Assembly (NCBI RefSeq): GCF_028368995.1
Contig: NZ_JAQNDL010000001.1
Location: 3,064,001-3,128,000 of the forward strand
DNA length: 64,000 bases
From: Nannocystis bainbridge
GTDB taxonomy: Bacteria > Myxococcota_A > Polyangia > Nannocystales > Nannocystaceae
Reading direction: 5' to 3'
The notes beneath the pieces are model-generated. The model did not search any database, was not told the DNA's origin, and worked only from the letters and a program-made list of their open reading frames with translations. Within the stretch, counting starts at the first letter, position 1. Every line of letters begins with the position of its first letter. Below are positions 41,956-52,472 of this stretch, one piece after another. Made by a program: the position numbers and the translations under genes.

Positions 41956-42860
41956 TTGGCCACCTCATCGACTTTCTTGCGCGACGCGTGGTTGATCGCC
42001 GGCTTCGACCTCCGCGAATCGATCCGCACCCGCCGCGCCCTCGTCCTCGCGCTCCTCTATCTGCTCGTCGCCTCGATCACGAGCTACATCTACGTCGAGG
42101 TCGTGAAGCTCGCCCAGGAGGCGGCCTCCGAGGTCATCGGCGGCATGGGCGACGCCAACGAGCAGCTCGCCGCGACCGCCGCCGCCGGAGCCGCCCAGGA
42201 CGCCGGCTACACCGGCCTCCTCTACGTCATCGCCGGCGGCGACAACGTCATCGCCGGCCACCTCGCGACCTACCCGGCGATGGTCCTCGTGTTCGCGTGG
42301 TTCTCGCTCGGCGCCTTGCCGTGGCTGATCTCGCTCACCAGCTACGACCTCGTCGCCGGCGACCTCCACCAGCGCACCGTCCGGTTCGTCGCCCTGCGGA
42401 CCAGCCGCGGCGCGTTCGTCCTCGGCAAGCTGCTGTCGCAGGTGCTGCTGGTCGCCATGATCGCCGGCCTCGGCATGATCCCCGTGCTGGTGATCGGCGG
42501 CGCCTTCCTGCCGCGCTTCGACTTCCTCGGCAGCTTCCTCGCCCTGCTGGCGACCTGGCCGATCCTGGCGTTGTTCGCGTTCGCGGTGCTCGGCCCGGTC
42601 GCGTGCGCCTCGCAGCTGGTGCGCGGGCCCGGGGCCGCGCGCGCCCTGGCGCTCTTCTTCCTGTTCGTGCTGTGGATCCTCGGGGTGTGGGCGGCATTCA
42701 CCCCCGGCCTGTCGGCGCTGCAGTACTTGACCCCGTTCGCCTACAAGACCTTGTTCTTCCACCCTGACCTTTCGTACAGGTTGCTCAACGCGGCCGGCTG
42801 CGCCGCCCTGTGCGCCGGCTACACCTGGCTCGGCTTTCAAGTGTTTCGTCGGAGGGACCT

Positions 42861-42864
<4 letters not shown>
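41956..42864 (+). CDS. ABC-2 type transporter permease
   Basis: 302 residues from TTG 41956 (the first start that leaves a normal N-terminus; tactct, a -10-like hexamer, lies 10 bp before). Six membrane helices are visible: ALVLALLYLLVASITSYIYV, the segment around AMVLVFAWFSLGALPWLI, VLLVAMIAGLGMIPVLVIGG, FLALLATWPILALFAFAVLGPV, ALALFFLFVLWILGVWAAF, and AGCAALCAGYTWLGFQVF. A long loop (residues 60-100) faces outside. It overlaps the ATPase gene by four bases (GTGA), so both form one exporter. Confidence 0.85.
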
Positions 42865-43784
<920 letters not shown>

Positions 43785-43836
43785 GCTGTGACGCCATCCA
43801 CCGTCCTCGGCGCCTGGTCGGCGCTAAGGAATCGGC

Positions 43837-44991
43837 ATGGCTCGCTCGATGTCGCATCCTGTCCACCTGTGGTTGGCGTGGACGCTCGTGGTCGCGTGTA
43901 ACGGCGAGGACCACCTGCGTGGGAGCGCCACGGACGGTTCCCCACCGTCCGCGATCCCGACCTCGGTGACCTTGCCGCCGGGCATCTTCGCCAGCGAGAG
44001 CGAAGGCGAGGCCACCAGCGCCGGCGCGACCGACAAGCTCGACCTCGCGGACGAGCCCACCGGCGGCGAGGTGCTGATGCCCCCGGGCTGCGACAAGGTC
44101 GATTTCCTGTTCGTCATCGACAACTCCAACTCGATGGCCGACGAGCAGAGCAGCCTGATCGCCTCGTTCCCCGGGTTCATCGCGGCGATCGAGCAGACCC
44201 TCGAGGCCGACGACTACCACCTCATGACGATCTCGACCGACGACGGCGACGCCGGCAACGGCGACGAGGACTGCGACTTCCAGCAGTGCATCTGCGCCCC
44301 CGCGCCGACCTGCTGCCAGGACGTGTGCGACACGATCTTCAAGGGCACCACCTGCAACGGCGACCCGTGCGACCAGATCAGCATCGACGCCTGCGAGTTC
44401 CAGTACGGCAGCGGCCGCCAGTTCGACCAGTACGGCGCCCGCTGCCCGATCGCCGACGAGCGCCGCTACATGCTCGCCTCGCAGCCGGACCTCGTCTCGA
44501 CCTTCGCCTGCACCGCCGGCATCGGCGCGTTCGGCAGCGGCGACGAGCGGCCGATCCACGCCGCCCTGAGCGCGCTCGGAGACGTGCAGAACGGGCCCGG
44601 CGGCTGCAACGAGGGCTTCTTGCGCGACGACGCGATCCTCGTGCTCGTCATCATCACCGACGAAGAGGACGACAACATCGAGGTGAACGAGGGCTCGCCC
44701 GGCGAGCCGGCCGCGTGGTACGAGGCGGTCGTGGCCGCCAAGCACGGGGTCCCCGACGCCGCGGTGGTGCTCGGCCTGGTCGGCGACAGCAACCTCCCGG
44801 GCGGCCTGTGCCCGCCGGTGTGGGACCCCGACGAGGACGGCGGCGAGGCGGCCCCGCGCCTGCAGTCGTTCGTCGACATGTTCTCCGGCGGCGTGATCGG
44901 CAGCGTCTGCGCGGCCGACTACACGCCCTTCTTCGTCGAGGCCGTCAGCGTCATCGACACCGCCTGCGACATCTTCGTCCCGGTCGGCTGA
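43837..44991 (+). CDS. VWA-like lipoprotein, first of a pair
   Basis: 384 residues from ATG 43837. The signal ends in a weak lipobox (TLVVAC). After a linker comes a von Willebrand factor A-like fold: CDKVDFLFVIDNSNSMADEQSSLIASFPGFIAAI, with the intact metal-site motif DxSxS (DNSNS). Further segments are the Cys-rich insert CDFQQCICAPAPTCCQDVCDTIF, GIGAFGSGDERPIHAALSAL, FLRDDAILVLVIITDEEDDN and YTPFFVEAV. Many myxobacterial surface proteins share this layout. The intact metal site suggests divalent-cation-dependent ligand binding. The following gene is a paralog with a degraded site. Confidence 0.85.
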   Translation: MARSMSHPVHLWLAWTLVVACNGEDHLRGSATDGSPPSAIPTSVTLPPGIFASESEGEATSAGATDKLDLADEPTGGEVLMPPGCDKVDFLFVIDNSNSMADEQSSLIASFPGFIAAIEQTLEADDYHLMTISTDDGDAGNGDEDCDFQQCICAPAPTCCQDVCDTIFKGTTCNGDPCDQISIDACEFQYGSGRQFDQYGARCPIADERRYMLASQPDLVSTFACTAGIGAFGSGDERPIHAALSALGDVQNGPGGCNEGFLRDDAILVLVIITDEEDDNIEVNEGSPGEPAAWYEAVVAAKHGVPDAAVVLGLVGDSNLPGGLCPPVWDPDEDGGEAAPRLQSFVDMFSGGVIGSVCAADYTPFFVEAVSVIDTACDIFVPVG

Positions 44992-45200
44992 GCGCCGCCG
45001 CGATCGCTCCACTTTGCGCCCTCGCGCCGCGCGCCGGCTCGGGGGCGCGCGACGTCCGGCGCGCGGCTCGCCGCGGGCGCGCGCGGCGGCCCCTATGATC
45101 ATAGCGCGCGCCGACGCGACGATGATGGTCGTCACGCCTCACCACATTCACGAGCCGCCCTCGATCGCCCGAATCGGCCCTCCGAACGGCGTTACAACGG

Positions 45201-45217
45201 GTCACACCCTGTGTGAC
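45201..45217. promoter_or_regulatory. palindrome gtcacac-cct-gtgtgac
   Basis: A perfect 7-bp inverted repeat with a 3-bp spacer, centred 80 bp before ATG 45289 in a 297-bp gap. It is operator-like in size; the regulator is unknown. The rest of the gap shows nothing clear. Confidence 0.5.
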
Positions 45218-45275
45218 GATTGCCGCCGCCGGTGATGGTACCCACGCACCAGGCACCTGTTCGCACGGGCGGGGC

Positions 45276-45281
45276 TAAATA
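45276..45281 (+). promoter_or_regulatory. -10 hexamer TAAATA, leaderless geometry
   Basis: 7 bp before ATG 45289. Confidence 0.45.
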
Positions 45282-45288
45282 GTTGGGC

Positions 45289-46497
45289 ATGACCCGCACT
45301 ACGAAGACCGTTCTTGGCAGGTGGCTGATGTGCGCCTCGGCCCTCACCGCCTGCGTCGAAAACGACCCGCAAGCGGTGGGCACCGACACCGACTCTCCCG
45401 GCGGCGCCGCCACGGCTGCGCCGCCGACCGGGGTCGCAGGCACCGACGCGACCCCGGGCGACACCGAGACGGATCCGCCGGACGACTCGGGCGGCGGCAC
45501 CGGGGCCGCGAGCGCCGGCAGCGGCGCGGACACCTCGACGCCCGAGACCACCGGGATCGACGGCACCACCGGCGCGCCCGCGGCCGGCTGCGAGAAGGTC
45601 GACCTGCTGTTCGTGATCGACAACGACACGACCATGAAGGCCGAGCAGGAGGGGCTCATCGCCGCGTTCCCGGCCTTTTACGACGGCATCAAGACCACGC
45701 TCGGCATGCAGGACACGCACGTGATGGCGGTCGGGGCCGACGACGGCAAGGCGCTCTCCAACTCGAGCCAGTGCCTGGGCGGCGGCAAGTGCTACTGCGG
45801 CCCGGCCCCGGTGTGCTGCCTCAACACGTGCGAGGGCGGCAACGCCGAGACCTGCAACGGCCTGCCGTGCGCCGGCCTGCAGGTCAGCGAGTGCGCCTCG
45901 CAGTACGGCGCCGGGCGCGACTACAGCAACTCCGGCGCGTTCTGCAACCTCGCCGACAACCGCCGCTACATGCTCGACAGCCAGCCCGAGCTGCACGCCA
46001 CCTTCGGCTGCACCGCCGCGGTCGGCCAGTACCAGACGGTCGCCGACAAGCGGCCGATGTTCGCCGCGACCGAGGCGGTCAGCCCGGCGATGAACGGCGC
46101 CGGCGGCTGTGACGAGGGCTTCCTCCGCAGCGACGCGCTGCTGGTGGTGGTGTTCGTGTCCGACAAGGACGACGCCAACGAGAACGGCGCCACCGGCTCT
46201 CCCGGCGGCCCGCAGGAGTGGTACGACGCGCTCGTGGCGGCCAAGGGCGGCAGCTCGGACTCGGTCGTGGTGCTCGGCCTGGTCGGCGACGGCAACATGA
46301 CCGGCGGCGGCTGCGATCCCAACATGGGCCCCGACATGCAGGCCCTCGCCGGCGGCCCGGCGCCACGCCTGCAGGAGTTCGTCAGCAAGTTCAGCCACGG
46401 CGCGATCGGCAGCATCTGCGCCGCCGACTACACGCCGTTCTTCACCAACGGCATCGACCTGGTCCACCAGGCCTGCGGCGCCTTCACCCCGGGCTGA
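45289..46497 (+). CDS. VWA-like lipoprotein, second of a pair, with altered metal site
   Basis: 402 residues from ATG 45289, lipobox ALTAC. A Thr/Gly/Asp linker spans about 25-100. The domain matches the preceding gene: CEKVDLLFVIDNDTTMKAEQEGLIAAFPAFYDGI, CYCGPAPVCCLNTCEGG, RRYMLDSQPELHATFGCTAAVG, GCDEGFLRSDALLVVVFVSDKDDAN, GAIGSICAADYTPFF. The metal motif is DNDTT rather than DxSxS, so cation binding is probably changed. The two look like an old tandem duplication. Function unknown; a surface adhesin-like role is inferred. Confidence 0.85.
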   Translation: MTRTTKTVLGRWLMCASALTACVENDPQAVGTDTDSPGGAATAAPPTGVAGTDATPGDTETDPPDDSGGGTGAASAGSGADTSTPETTGIDGTTGAPAAGCEKVDLLFVIDNDTTMKAEQEGLIAAFPAFYDGIKTTLGMQDTHVMAVGADDGKALSNSSQCLGGGKCYCGPAPVCCLNTCEGGNAETCNGLPCAGLQVSECASQYGAGRDYSNSGAFCNLADNRRYMLDSQPELHATFGCTAAVGQYQTVADKRPMFAATEAVSPAMNGAGGCDEGFLRSDALLVVVFVSDKDDANENGATGSPGGPQEWYDALVAAKGGSSDSVVVLGLVGDGNMTGGGCDPNMGPDMQALAGGPAPRLQEFVSKFSHGAIGSICAADYTPFFTNGIDLVHQACGAFTPG

Positions 46498-46515
46498 CGC
46501 TCGCGCGGGCCGCCG

Positions 46516-47112
46516 TCACTGCCCGGCGGCCTGCGGCGTCTGCAGCTGCGCGAGCGCCAGCCGCGTCACCGCGCGCAGCACATCGAACACCCCCTCGCCG
46601 CGGGTGGCCACCGTCTCGAACTCGGGCCAGCCCGCGGGGTTGAGCGCCGCGCGCAGCTCCGCCAGCGGCAGCGCGTCCGGCGTGTCGCGCTTGTTGTACT
46701 GGATGACATAAGCGTCGCCGAGGTCGAGTCGATGCTCGGCGACGTCGCGGTGCAGGTTGTCGAGGCTCTCGCAGTTGGCGTCCATGCGCATCGCCTGCGA
46801 GTCGGCCACGAACACCACCCCGTCGGCCGAGCGCATCACCAGCTTGCGCGTCGCCGCGTAGTGGATCTGCCCCGGCACCGTGTACACGTGCAGGCGCACG
46901 CGCAGCCCGCCGAGGGTCCCGAGCGTCAGCGGCATGAAGTCGAAGAACAGCGTGCGCTCGCTGTCGGTGTTGAGCCGCAGCAGCGCGCCGCGCCGCGACG
47001 GATCGGTCTTCCGGTGGATCCACTGCGCACACTCGGTCTTGCCCGACAGACCTGGCCCGTAATACACGAGCTTCAGGTTGATCTCCTTGGCCGCGTAATT
47101 GAAAAACGGCAT
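46516..47112 (-). CDS. MglA-like Ras-family GTPase
   Basis: 198 residues from ATG 47112, preceded by a ggagg site. It begins MPFFNYAAKEINLKLVYYGPGLSGKTECAQWIH, closely like MglA of Myxococcus ([30 protein letters not shown]). P-loop 19-26, RTLFFDFMPLTLG, the MglA-specific YTVPGQIHY, ADGVVFVADSQ and IQYNKRD are all present. After the P-loop Thr, MglA has Thr-Asn and this protein has Glu-Cys. MglA proteins set cell polarity with the GAP MglB, which is not found in this window. A second, non-polarity role is possible. Confidence 0.85.
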   Translation of the reverse strand: MPFFNYAAKEINLKLVYYGPGLSGKTECAQWIHRKTDPSRRGALLRLNTDSERTLFFDFMPLTLGTLGGLRVRLHVYTVPGQIHYAATRKLVMRSADGVVFVADSQAMRMDANCESLDNLHRDVAEHRLDLGDAYVIQYNKRDTPDALPLAELRAALNPAGWPEFETVATRGEGVFDVLRAVTRLALAQLQTPQAAGQ

Positions 47113-47160
47113 GACGATCCCTCCCCGGGCCCGGCCCGGAACAAATTTTCACCCGCAACA

Positions 47161-47180
47161 ACATGTCCTTCGGGCCATAT
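47161..47180. repeat. CATG-14 hairpin, one-sided decay
   Basis: acatgtcc-ttcg-ggccatat. The 3' arm has lost two pairs. It lies between the TetR and MglA-like genes, close upstream of the latter. Confidence 0.7.
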
Positions 47181-47211
47181 CGACCCGAACCCACCGCTCA
47201 CCCGCCGGCGA

Positions 47212-47823
47212 TCACGAAGCCAGCACGGACAGCCCGACGTCGATCATCTGCCGCAGCGCCGCGCGCCCCGCTCCGGCCCGGCTCATGATCCCGAGGCCGT
47301 AGAGCGTATTGACCAGGTGGCGCGCCAGCGCCCGCGGCTCGCTGCCCGGTCGCAGCTCGCCGGCCTCGTGCGCGCGCTCCAGGGCCGCGTGCAGCGCCTC
47401 CTCGACCCGCCCGAAGTAAGCGCGCACCACCGCCTGGATCTCCGGGTCGGCCGGCCCGACCTCGATCGCGGTGTTCGCCATCAGACACGAGCCGCGTTCG
47501 CGGTCGAGCACGACCTCGGCGAGGAACAGCTCGAAGAACCCGCGGATCGCCACCAGCGCCGTCAGCGGCCGCTCGATCGGCCGGCTCCAGCCGGTCCGCG
47601 TCAGCGTGTCGAGCATGCCCTCGACCGCCAGCGCCTCGTAGCGCGCGAGCACCTTCAAAAACAGCGAGCGCTTGTCGCCGAACGTGTCGTACAGGCTCTG
47701 GCGCGAGATCTCCATGTGCTCGAGCAGGTCGCGCAACGAGGCGCCCTCGTAGCCGCGCCGCCAGAACATGTCGAGCGCGCGGTCGAGCGCCTCCTCCGGG
47801 TCGAACTCCTTGACGCGAGGCAT
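47212..47823 (-). CDS. TetR-family transcriptional regulator
   Basis: 203 residues from ATG 47823. The N-terminal helix-turn-helix reads EEALDRALDMFWRRGYEGASLRDLLEHMEISRQSLYDTFGDKRSLFLKVL. The remainder is a helical ligand and dimer domain with a C-terminal TetR_C-like part (SEPRALARHLVNTLYGLGIMSRAGAG). Two promoter-like sites and a palindrome lie just upstream, so it probably controls itself. No efflux or enzyme gene is divergent from it, so its target may be only itself or a distant gene. Confidence 0.92.
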   Translation of the reverse strand: MPRVKEFDPEEALDRALDMFWRRGYEGASLRDLLEHMEISRQSLYDTFGDKRSLFLKVLARYEALAVEGMLDTLTRTGWSRPIERPLTALVAIRGFFELFLAEVVLDRERGSCLMANTAIEVGPADPEIQAVVRAYFGRVEEALHAALERAHEAGELRPGSEPRALARHLVNTLYGLGIMSRAGAGRAALRQMIDVGLSVLAS

Positions 47824-47868
47824 CGCCTGTAAGTGCTGGTAGTAGGCCCGCGGCCGGGCACTTTCTTG

Positions 47869-47924
47869 AGCGTAGAAATTCTGGACCACCCAGTCAAGAT
47901 AGTGGTACCAGACCGGTCGGTCAA
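47869..47924 (-). promoter_or_regulatory. two tandem sigma-70-like promoters with an operator palindrome
   Basis: On the minus strand, P1 is TTGACC (47924-47919), 17 bp, TATCTT (47901-47896); P2 is TTGACT (47897-47892), 17 bp, TACGCT (47874-47869). The palindrome gaccggtc (47911-47918) is inside the P1 spacer, next to its -35. A TetR protein bound there would block P1. Confidence 0.6.
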
Positions 47925-48002
47925 GACGATTTGCGGCGTAGCCCGGTCTACGTCCCCGCTCCCGAGGTGGCCCGCGGCCGATCTCGCAGGGCTCGGCGGA
48001 GC

Positions 48003-48062
48003 CATGTCCGAACGGACATGGCCTCTTGGACATTACCAAAAAGACATGTCCTCACGGACATG
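48003..48062. repeat. CATG-14 array (five phases, four CATGs)
   Basis: CATG at 48003, 48017, 48045 and 48059, and a decayed catt at 48031, all in one 14-bp phase. Triplets: tcc-gaac-gga, gcc-tctt-gga, acc-aaaa-aga, tcc-tcac-gga. It lies upstream of the TetR gene and downstream of rtcA. Confidence 0.92.
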
Positions 48063-48086
48063 CACGTGCGCAGCCCGCGTCGCCCC

Positions 48087-49124
48087 TCAGGCGGGCCCGA
48101 CGGTCACGCGGCGGGTGTCGCCGGGCGCGTCGATCACCTCGAACTTCACCGGCAGGAAGCGGCTGACGATGCCCATGTTGGTGATCGTGTGCTGCGTCAG
48201 CGCGTGCGAGCGGAAGCTGCCGCCGCCGGCGAGGGCCAGCGGGATGAGCAGTTGGTCGGCGAGGTGCGGGCCGACGGGCGCGTCGGAGCCGAGGTGTTCG
48301 CCGAGCTCCTTGACCACGCGCGCGGCCACCTGCTCGGCGGAGATCCGCTTCTCGCCGAACGCCGAGAACAGCTCGCTGCCGTGCTCGAACTCGACCGACA
48401 GCAGCAGCGCGTTGCCGGGCCCTGCGCTCTCGACCTCGATCGTGCGCATCTCGGAGCGCTCCCAGCCCAGCAGGTTCTGCACTGCCCGCAGCTCGCGGTC
48501 GGCGATCGACTTCGGCAGGTTGGCGTAGATGGCCCGCGCCTGGCGGCGGATGACCTGGCCGCGCTCGTGCCACTGCAGCGGCTGCAGCGGCTCGCCGCCG
48601 GTGATGGTGGCGGTGAAGCGCCCGCCGCCGGCCGGATAGAAGCCGACGCGCTCGAGGTTGGCCTGCACCTGCGCGCCCATGCGGCGCAGCAGCGGCAGGA
48701 ACACCTCGGCGATGAACTCGAACGGCGGCGCCATCGGGTTGTGCGTCCCGCCCTCGAAGCTCAGCGTCGACGTGCCCGGCGCGTGCAGCAGCGGCCAGAT
48801 CACCGTCTGCAGCACCAGCGTCACGCTGCCGGCGCTGCCGACCGAGAACGCGTACTCGCCGTGCTTGACCGGACCTGGCTGAAAGACCAGCTCCTGCGAA
48901 CCGAGCGCGTCGCCCTGGACCTTGGCCGCGCCGACGCTGGTGGCGGCGCGCACGGCCGTGAGGTGCTGGCGCAGCAGCCCCGGCTTGTGCCGGCGGGCCC
49001 GCAGCTTGATCAGGTGGAAGGGCCGCCCCGTGATGAGCGACAGGGCCAGCGAGGTGCGGAGGATCTGGCCTCCGCCCTCGCCCTCCGAGCCGTCGATCAC
49101 GATCGCGTCCTTCGGCGCCTGCAT
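48087..49124 (-). CDS. rtcA: RNA 3'-terminal phosphate cyclase
   Basis: 345 residues from ATG 49124, the usual length. The family opens IVIDGSEGEGGGQILRTSLALSLITGRPF, then RRHKPGLLRQHL, VGSAGSVTLVLQTVIWPLL, FEGGTHNPMAPPFEF, YPAGGGRF, and the adenylated-His region SHALTQHTITNMGI near the C-terminus. It converts RNA 3'-phosphate to 2',3'-cyclic phosphate using ATP. It follows rtcB with a single base between stop and start. Under RtcR control it works with RtcB in RNA repair. Confidence 0.96.
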   Translation of the reverse strand: MQAPKDAIVIDGSEGEGGGQILRTSLALSLITGRPFHLIKLRARRHKPGLLRQHLTAVRAATSVGAAKVQGDALGSQELVFQPGPVKHGEYAFSVGSAGSVTLVLQTVIWPLLHAPGTSTLSFEGGTHNPMAPPFEFIAEVFLPLLRRMGAQVQANLERVGFYPAGGGRFTATITGGEPLQPLQWHERGQVIRRQARAIYANLPKSIADRELRAVQNLLGWERSEMRTIEVESAGPGNALLLSVEFEHGSELFSAFGEKRISAEQVAARVVKELGEHLGSDAPVGPHLADQLLIPLALAGGGSFRSHALTQHTITNMGIVSRFLPVKFEVIDAPGDTRRVTVGPA

Positions 49125-49125
49125 C

Positions 49126-50361
49126 CTATCCCTTCACGCAGACGACCTGGCGCAGCGTGTGGACGACCTCGACCAGGTCGCGCTGCGCCTCCATCACCGC
49201 GTCGATGTCCTTGTATGCCATCGGCGTCTCGTCGATCACGTCCTCGTCCTTGCGGCACTCGACGCCCGCGGTCGCCTTGCGGTGGTCGGCCACCGTGAAC
49301 CGCTTGCGCGCCTCGGTCCGCGACATCGCCCGCCCCGCCCCGTGGCTGCACGAGTCGAAGCTCTCGGCGTTGCCCTTGCCGCGGACGATGTACGAGCGGG
49401 TCCCCATGCTGCCCGGGATGATCCCCAGGTCGCCCGTGCGGGCCCGTACCGCCCCCTTGCGGGTCACGAGCACGTCCTTGCCGTAGTGGTGCTCGCGCGC
49501 GACGTAGTTGTGGTGGCAGTTGACCGCCGTCGCCCCGAAGGTGAACGGCGGGATGCCCTTGCAACCCGCGACCGCCTGGACCGTCGCCTGCATCATCAGC
49601 TCGCGGTTGTGCCGCGCGAAGTCCTGGGCCCACTCGACCGCCTCGACGTAGTCGTCGAAGTATTTGGTCCCCTCGGACAGGTACGCCAGGTTGTGGTCGG
49701 GCAGGCTGACGAACCACCGCTTCATCTCCTCCTTGGCGAGGGCGATGAAGTGCGAGCCGATGCGGTTACCGACCCCGCGCGAGCCCGAGTGCAGCATGAA
49801 CCACACCCGGTCGCGCTCGTCGAGGCAGACCTCGATGAAGTGGTTGCCGGTCCCGAGCGTACCGAGGTGGACCGCCGTGTTGCTCTTCTCGATCGCCTTG
49901 TGCTTGTCGACGATCGTCTCGAAGCGCGACGCGAGCTGCTTCCACACCGTCGCCACCGGCGCCGGCGGCGAATGCCAGGCGCCCTTGTCGCGGCCGTGAT
50001 TGGTGGTGCGGCCGTGCGGCACGGCCCTCTCGATCGCCGAGCGGACCTCGCTCAGGTTGTCGGGCAGGTCCGACGCCTTGAGGCTGGTCTCGACCGCCAT
50101 CATCCCGCAGCCGATGTCGACGCCGACGGCTGCCGGGATCACCGCGCCGACGGTCGGGACCACGCTGCCGACCGTCGCGCCGATGCCGAGGTGCACATCC
50201 GGCATCGCGGCCACCCAGCGGTGGATGAAGGGCATCTGCGCGATCCGCTCGAGCTGCGCGATCGCGGCCTCTTCTACCTGCACCCCACGCGTCCACCGCT
50301 TGATCGGGACTCCGCCCGTGGGCTGATGGACCTCGTAGTTTTGCGCGTCACGGTTGGACAT
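49126..50361 (-). CDS. rtcB: RNA-splicing ligase RtcB
   Basis: 411 residues from ATG 50361. Metal-binding and catalytic motifs are intact: MPDVHLGIGATVGSVV, GVDIGCGMMAVE (Cys of the Mn site), LGTLGTGNHFIEVCLDERD, MLHSGSRGVGNRIG, NCHHNYVAREHH, PGSMGTRSYIVRGKGN and SCSHGAGRAMSR, which includes the guanylylated His. It ligates RNA 3'-phosphate or 2',3'-cyclic phosphate to 5'-OH with GTP. The length is that of the RtcB1-type enzymes found with rtcA. An AGGAG site lies 7 bp before the start, and a sigma-54 promoter is 26 bp further. Confidence 0.96.
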   Translation of the reverse strand: MSNRDAQNYEVHQPTGGVPIKRWTRGVQVEEAAIAQLERIAQMPFIHRWVAAMPDVHLGIGATVGSVVPTVGAVIPAAVGVDIGCGMMAVETSLKASDLPDNLSEVRSAIERAVPHGRTTNHGRDKGAWHSPPAPVATVWKQLASRFETIVDKHKAIEKSNTAVHLGTLGTGNHFIEVCLDERDRVWFMLHSGSRGVGNRIGSHFIALAKEEMKRWFVSLPDHNLAYLSEGTKYFDDYVEAVEWAQDFARHNRELMMQATVQAVAGCKGIPPFTFGATAVNCHHNYVAREHHYGKDVLVTRKGAVRARTGDLGIIPGSMGTRSYIVRGKGNAESFDSCSHGAGRAMSRTEARKRFTVADHRKATAGVECRKDEDVIDETPMAYKDIDAVMEAQRDLVEVVHTLRQVVCVKG

Positions 50362-50386
50362 CGGCGTTCTCCTGAAGCCCGGTATC

Positions 50387-50400
50387 GCAGGGAACGTGCC
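50387..50400 (-). promoter_or_regulatory. sigma-54 promoter of rtcBA
   Basis: On the minus strand ggcacgttccctgc has the invariant GG and GC with exactly 10 bp between. It matches the TGGCAC-N5-TTGC consensus except at the outer T and one position of the -12 box. The expected start near 50375 leaves a leader of about 14 bases that contains the ribosome-binding site at 50368-50373. Confidence 0.75.
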
Positions 50401-50427
50401 TGGCGGCCCCGACTCAGGGATTAACGA

Positions 50428-50446
50428 GTAAGTTTCAAGATCTTAC
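50428..50446. promoter_or_regulatory. candidate RtcR upstream activating site
   Basis: gtaag-tttcaagat-cttac, a 5-bp inverted repeat with a 9-bp AT-rich spacer, centred about 60 bp upstream of the rtcBA sigma-54 promoter start. It is the AT-richest spot in the 156-bp intergenic region shared with rtcR. Confidence 0.45.
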
Positions 50447-50490
50447 CGAAGGGCACGGAGCCTTGGCCAGCATTCTTTTCTATCCGAACC

Positions 50491-50496
50491 TATAAT
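50491..50496 (+). promoter_or_regulatory. -10 hexamer TATAAT of rtcR
   Basis: A perfect -10 hexamer 21 bp before ATG 50518. No good -35 is seen at 16-18 bp (ttggcc is 22 bp away). It overlaps the region in front of the rtcBA promoter, so the two transcripts diverge. Confidence 0.55.
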
Positions 50497-50517
50497 CTCT
50501 GATAACTTGATAGCCGC

Positions 50518-52119
<1,602 letters not shown>

Positions 52120-52174
52120 GCCCGCGCCCTCGTGGCACCCATCGCCCTTGCGACTGCACGTCTTGTCCTTCGAA

Positions 52175-52220
52175 CATGTCCTCATGCACATGTTTTTAAG
52201 GACATGTTCTTTCGAACATA
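52175..52220. repeat. CATG-14 array (three CATGs plus CATA)
   Basis: CATG at 52175, 52189 and 52203, CATA at 52217, all 14 bp apart. Triplets: tcc-tcat-gca, ttt-ttaa-gga, ttc-tttc-gaa. A partly overlapping tgtcc-ttcg-aacat copy precedes it. It lies 55 bp after the rtcR stop. Confidence 0.88.
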
Positions 52221-52472
52221 GACATAGAGTGATGTAGCGCTGCCAGCCGCGCGCAGCAGGTCCGTGTCGCATCTGCGTCCGCCGGCCGTGCACGCGCCCG
52301 CGGTCCTGCACAGGCGAGCGCGAGCCCGCGATCGAGCCGCCGCGCGCCATGCGAACGCGGACCCCTCATCCTCCGCCTCGCGCCCGCGAGCGCCCCGCGC
52401 AAACTCGCCCGCGCCGCCCGCTGTAAGCGCCGGCGCCCGGCCGCGTTTCGGTCGCACCTCCGGACGAACGCC
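52221..52472. other. gene-free stretch before the lipoprotein gene
   Basis: Together with the array above this makes a 353-bp gap. It is GC-rich (with many gcgc and cgcg runs) and shows no gene, hairpin with T-run, or clear promoter that I can support. Confidence 0.5.

Noticed and set aside
50451..50468. gggcacggagccttggc as a sigma-54 promoter for rtcR
   Set aside because: The spacing between the GG and the candidate -12 is off by at least one base, and the TATAAT further downstream explains rtcR better.
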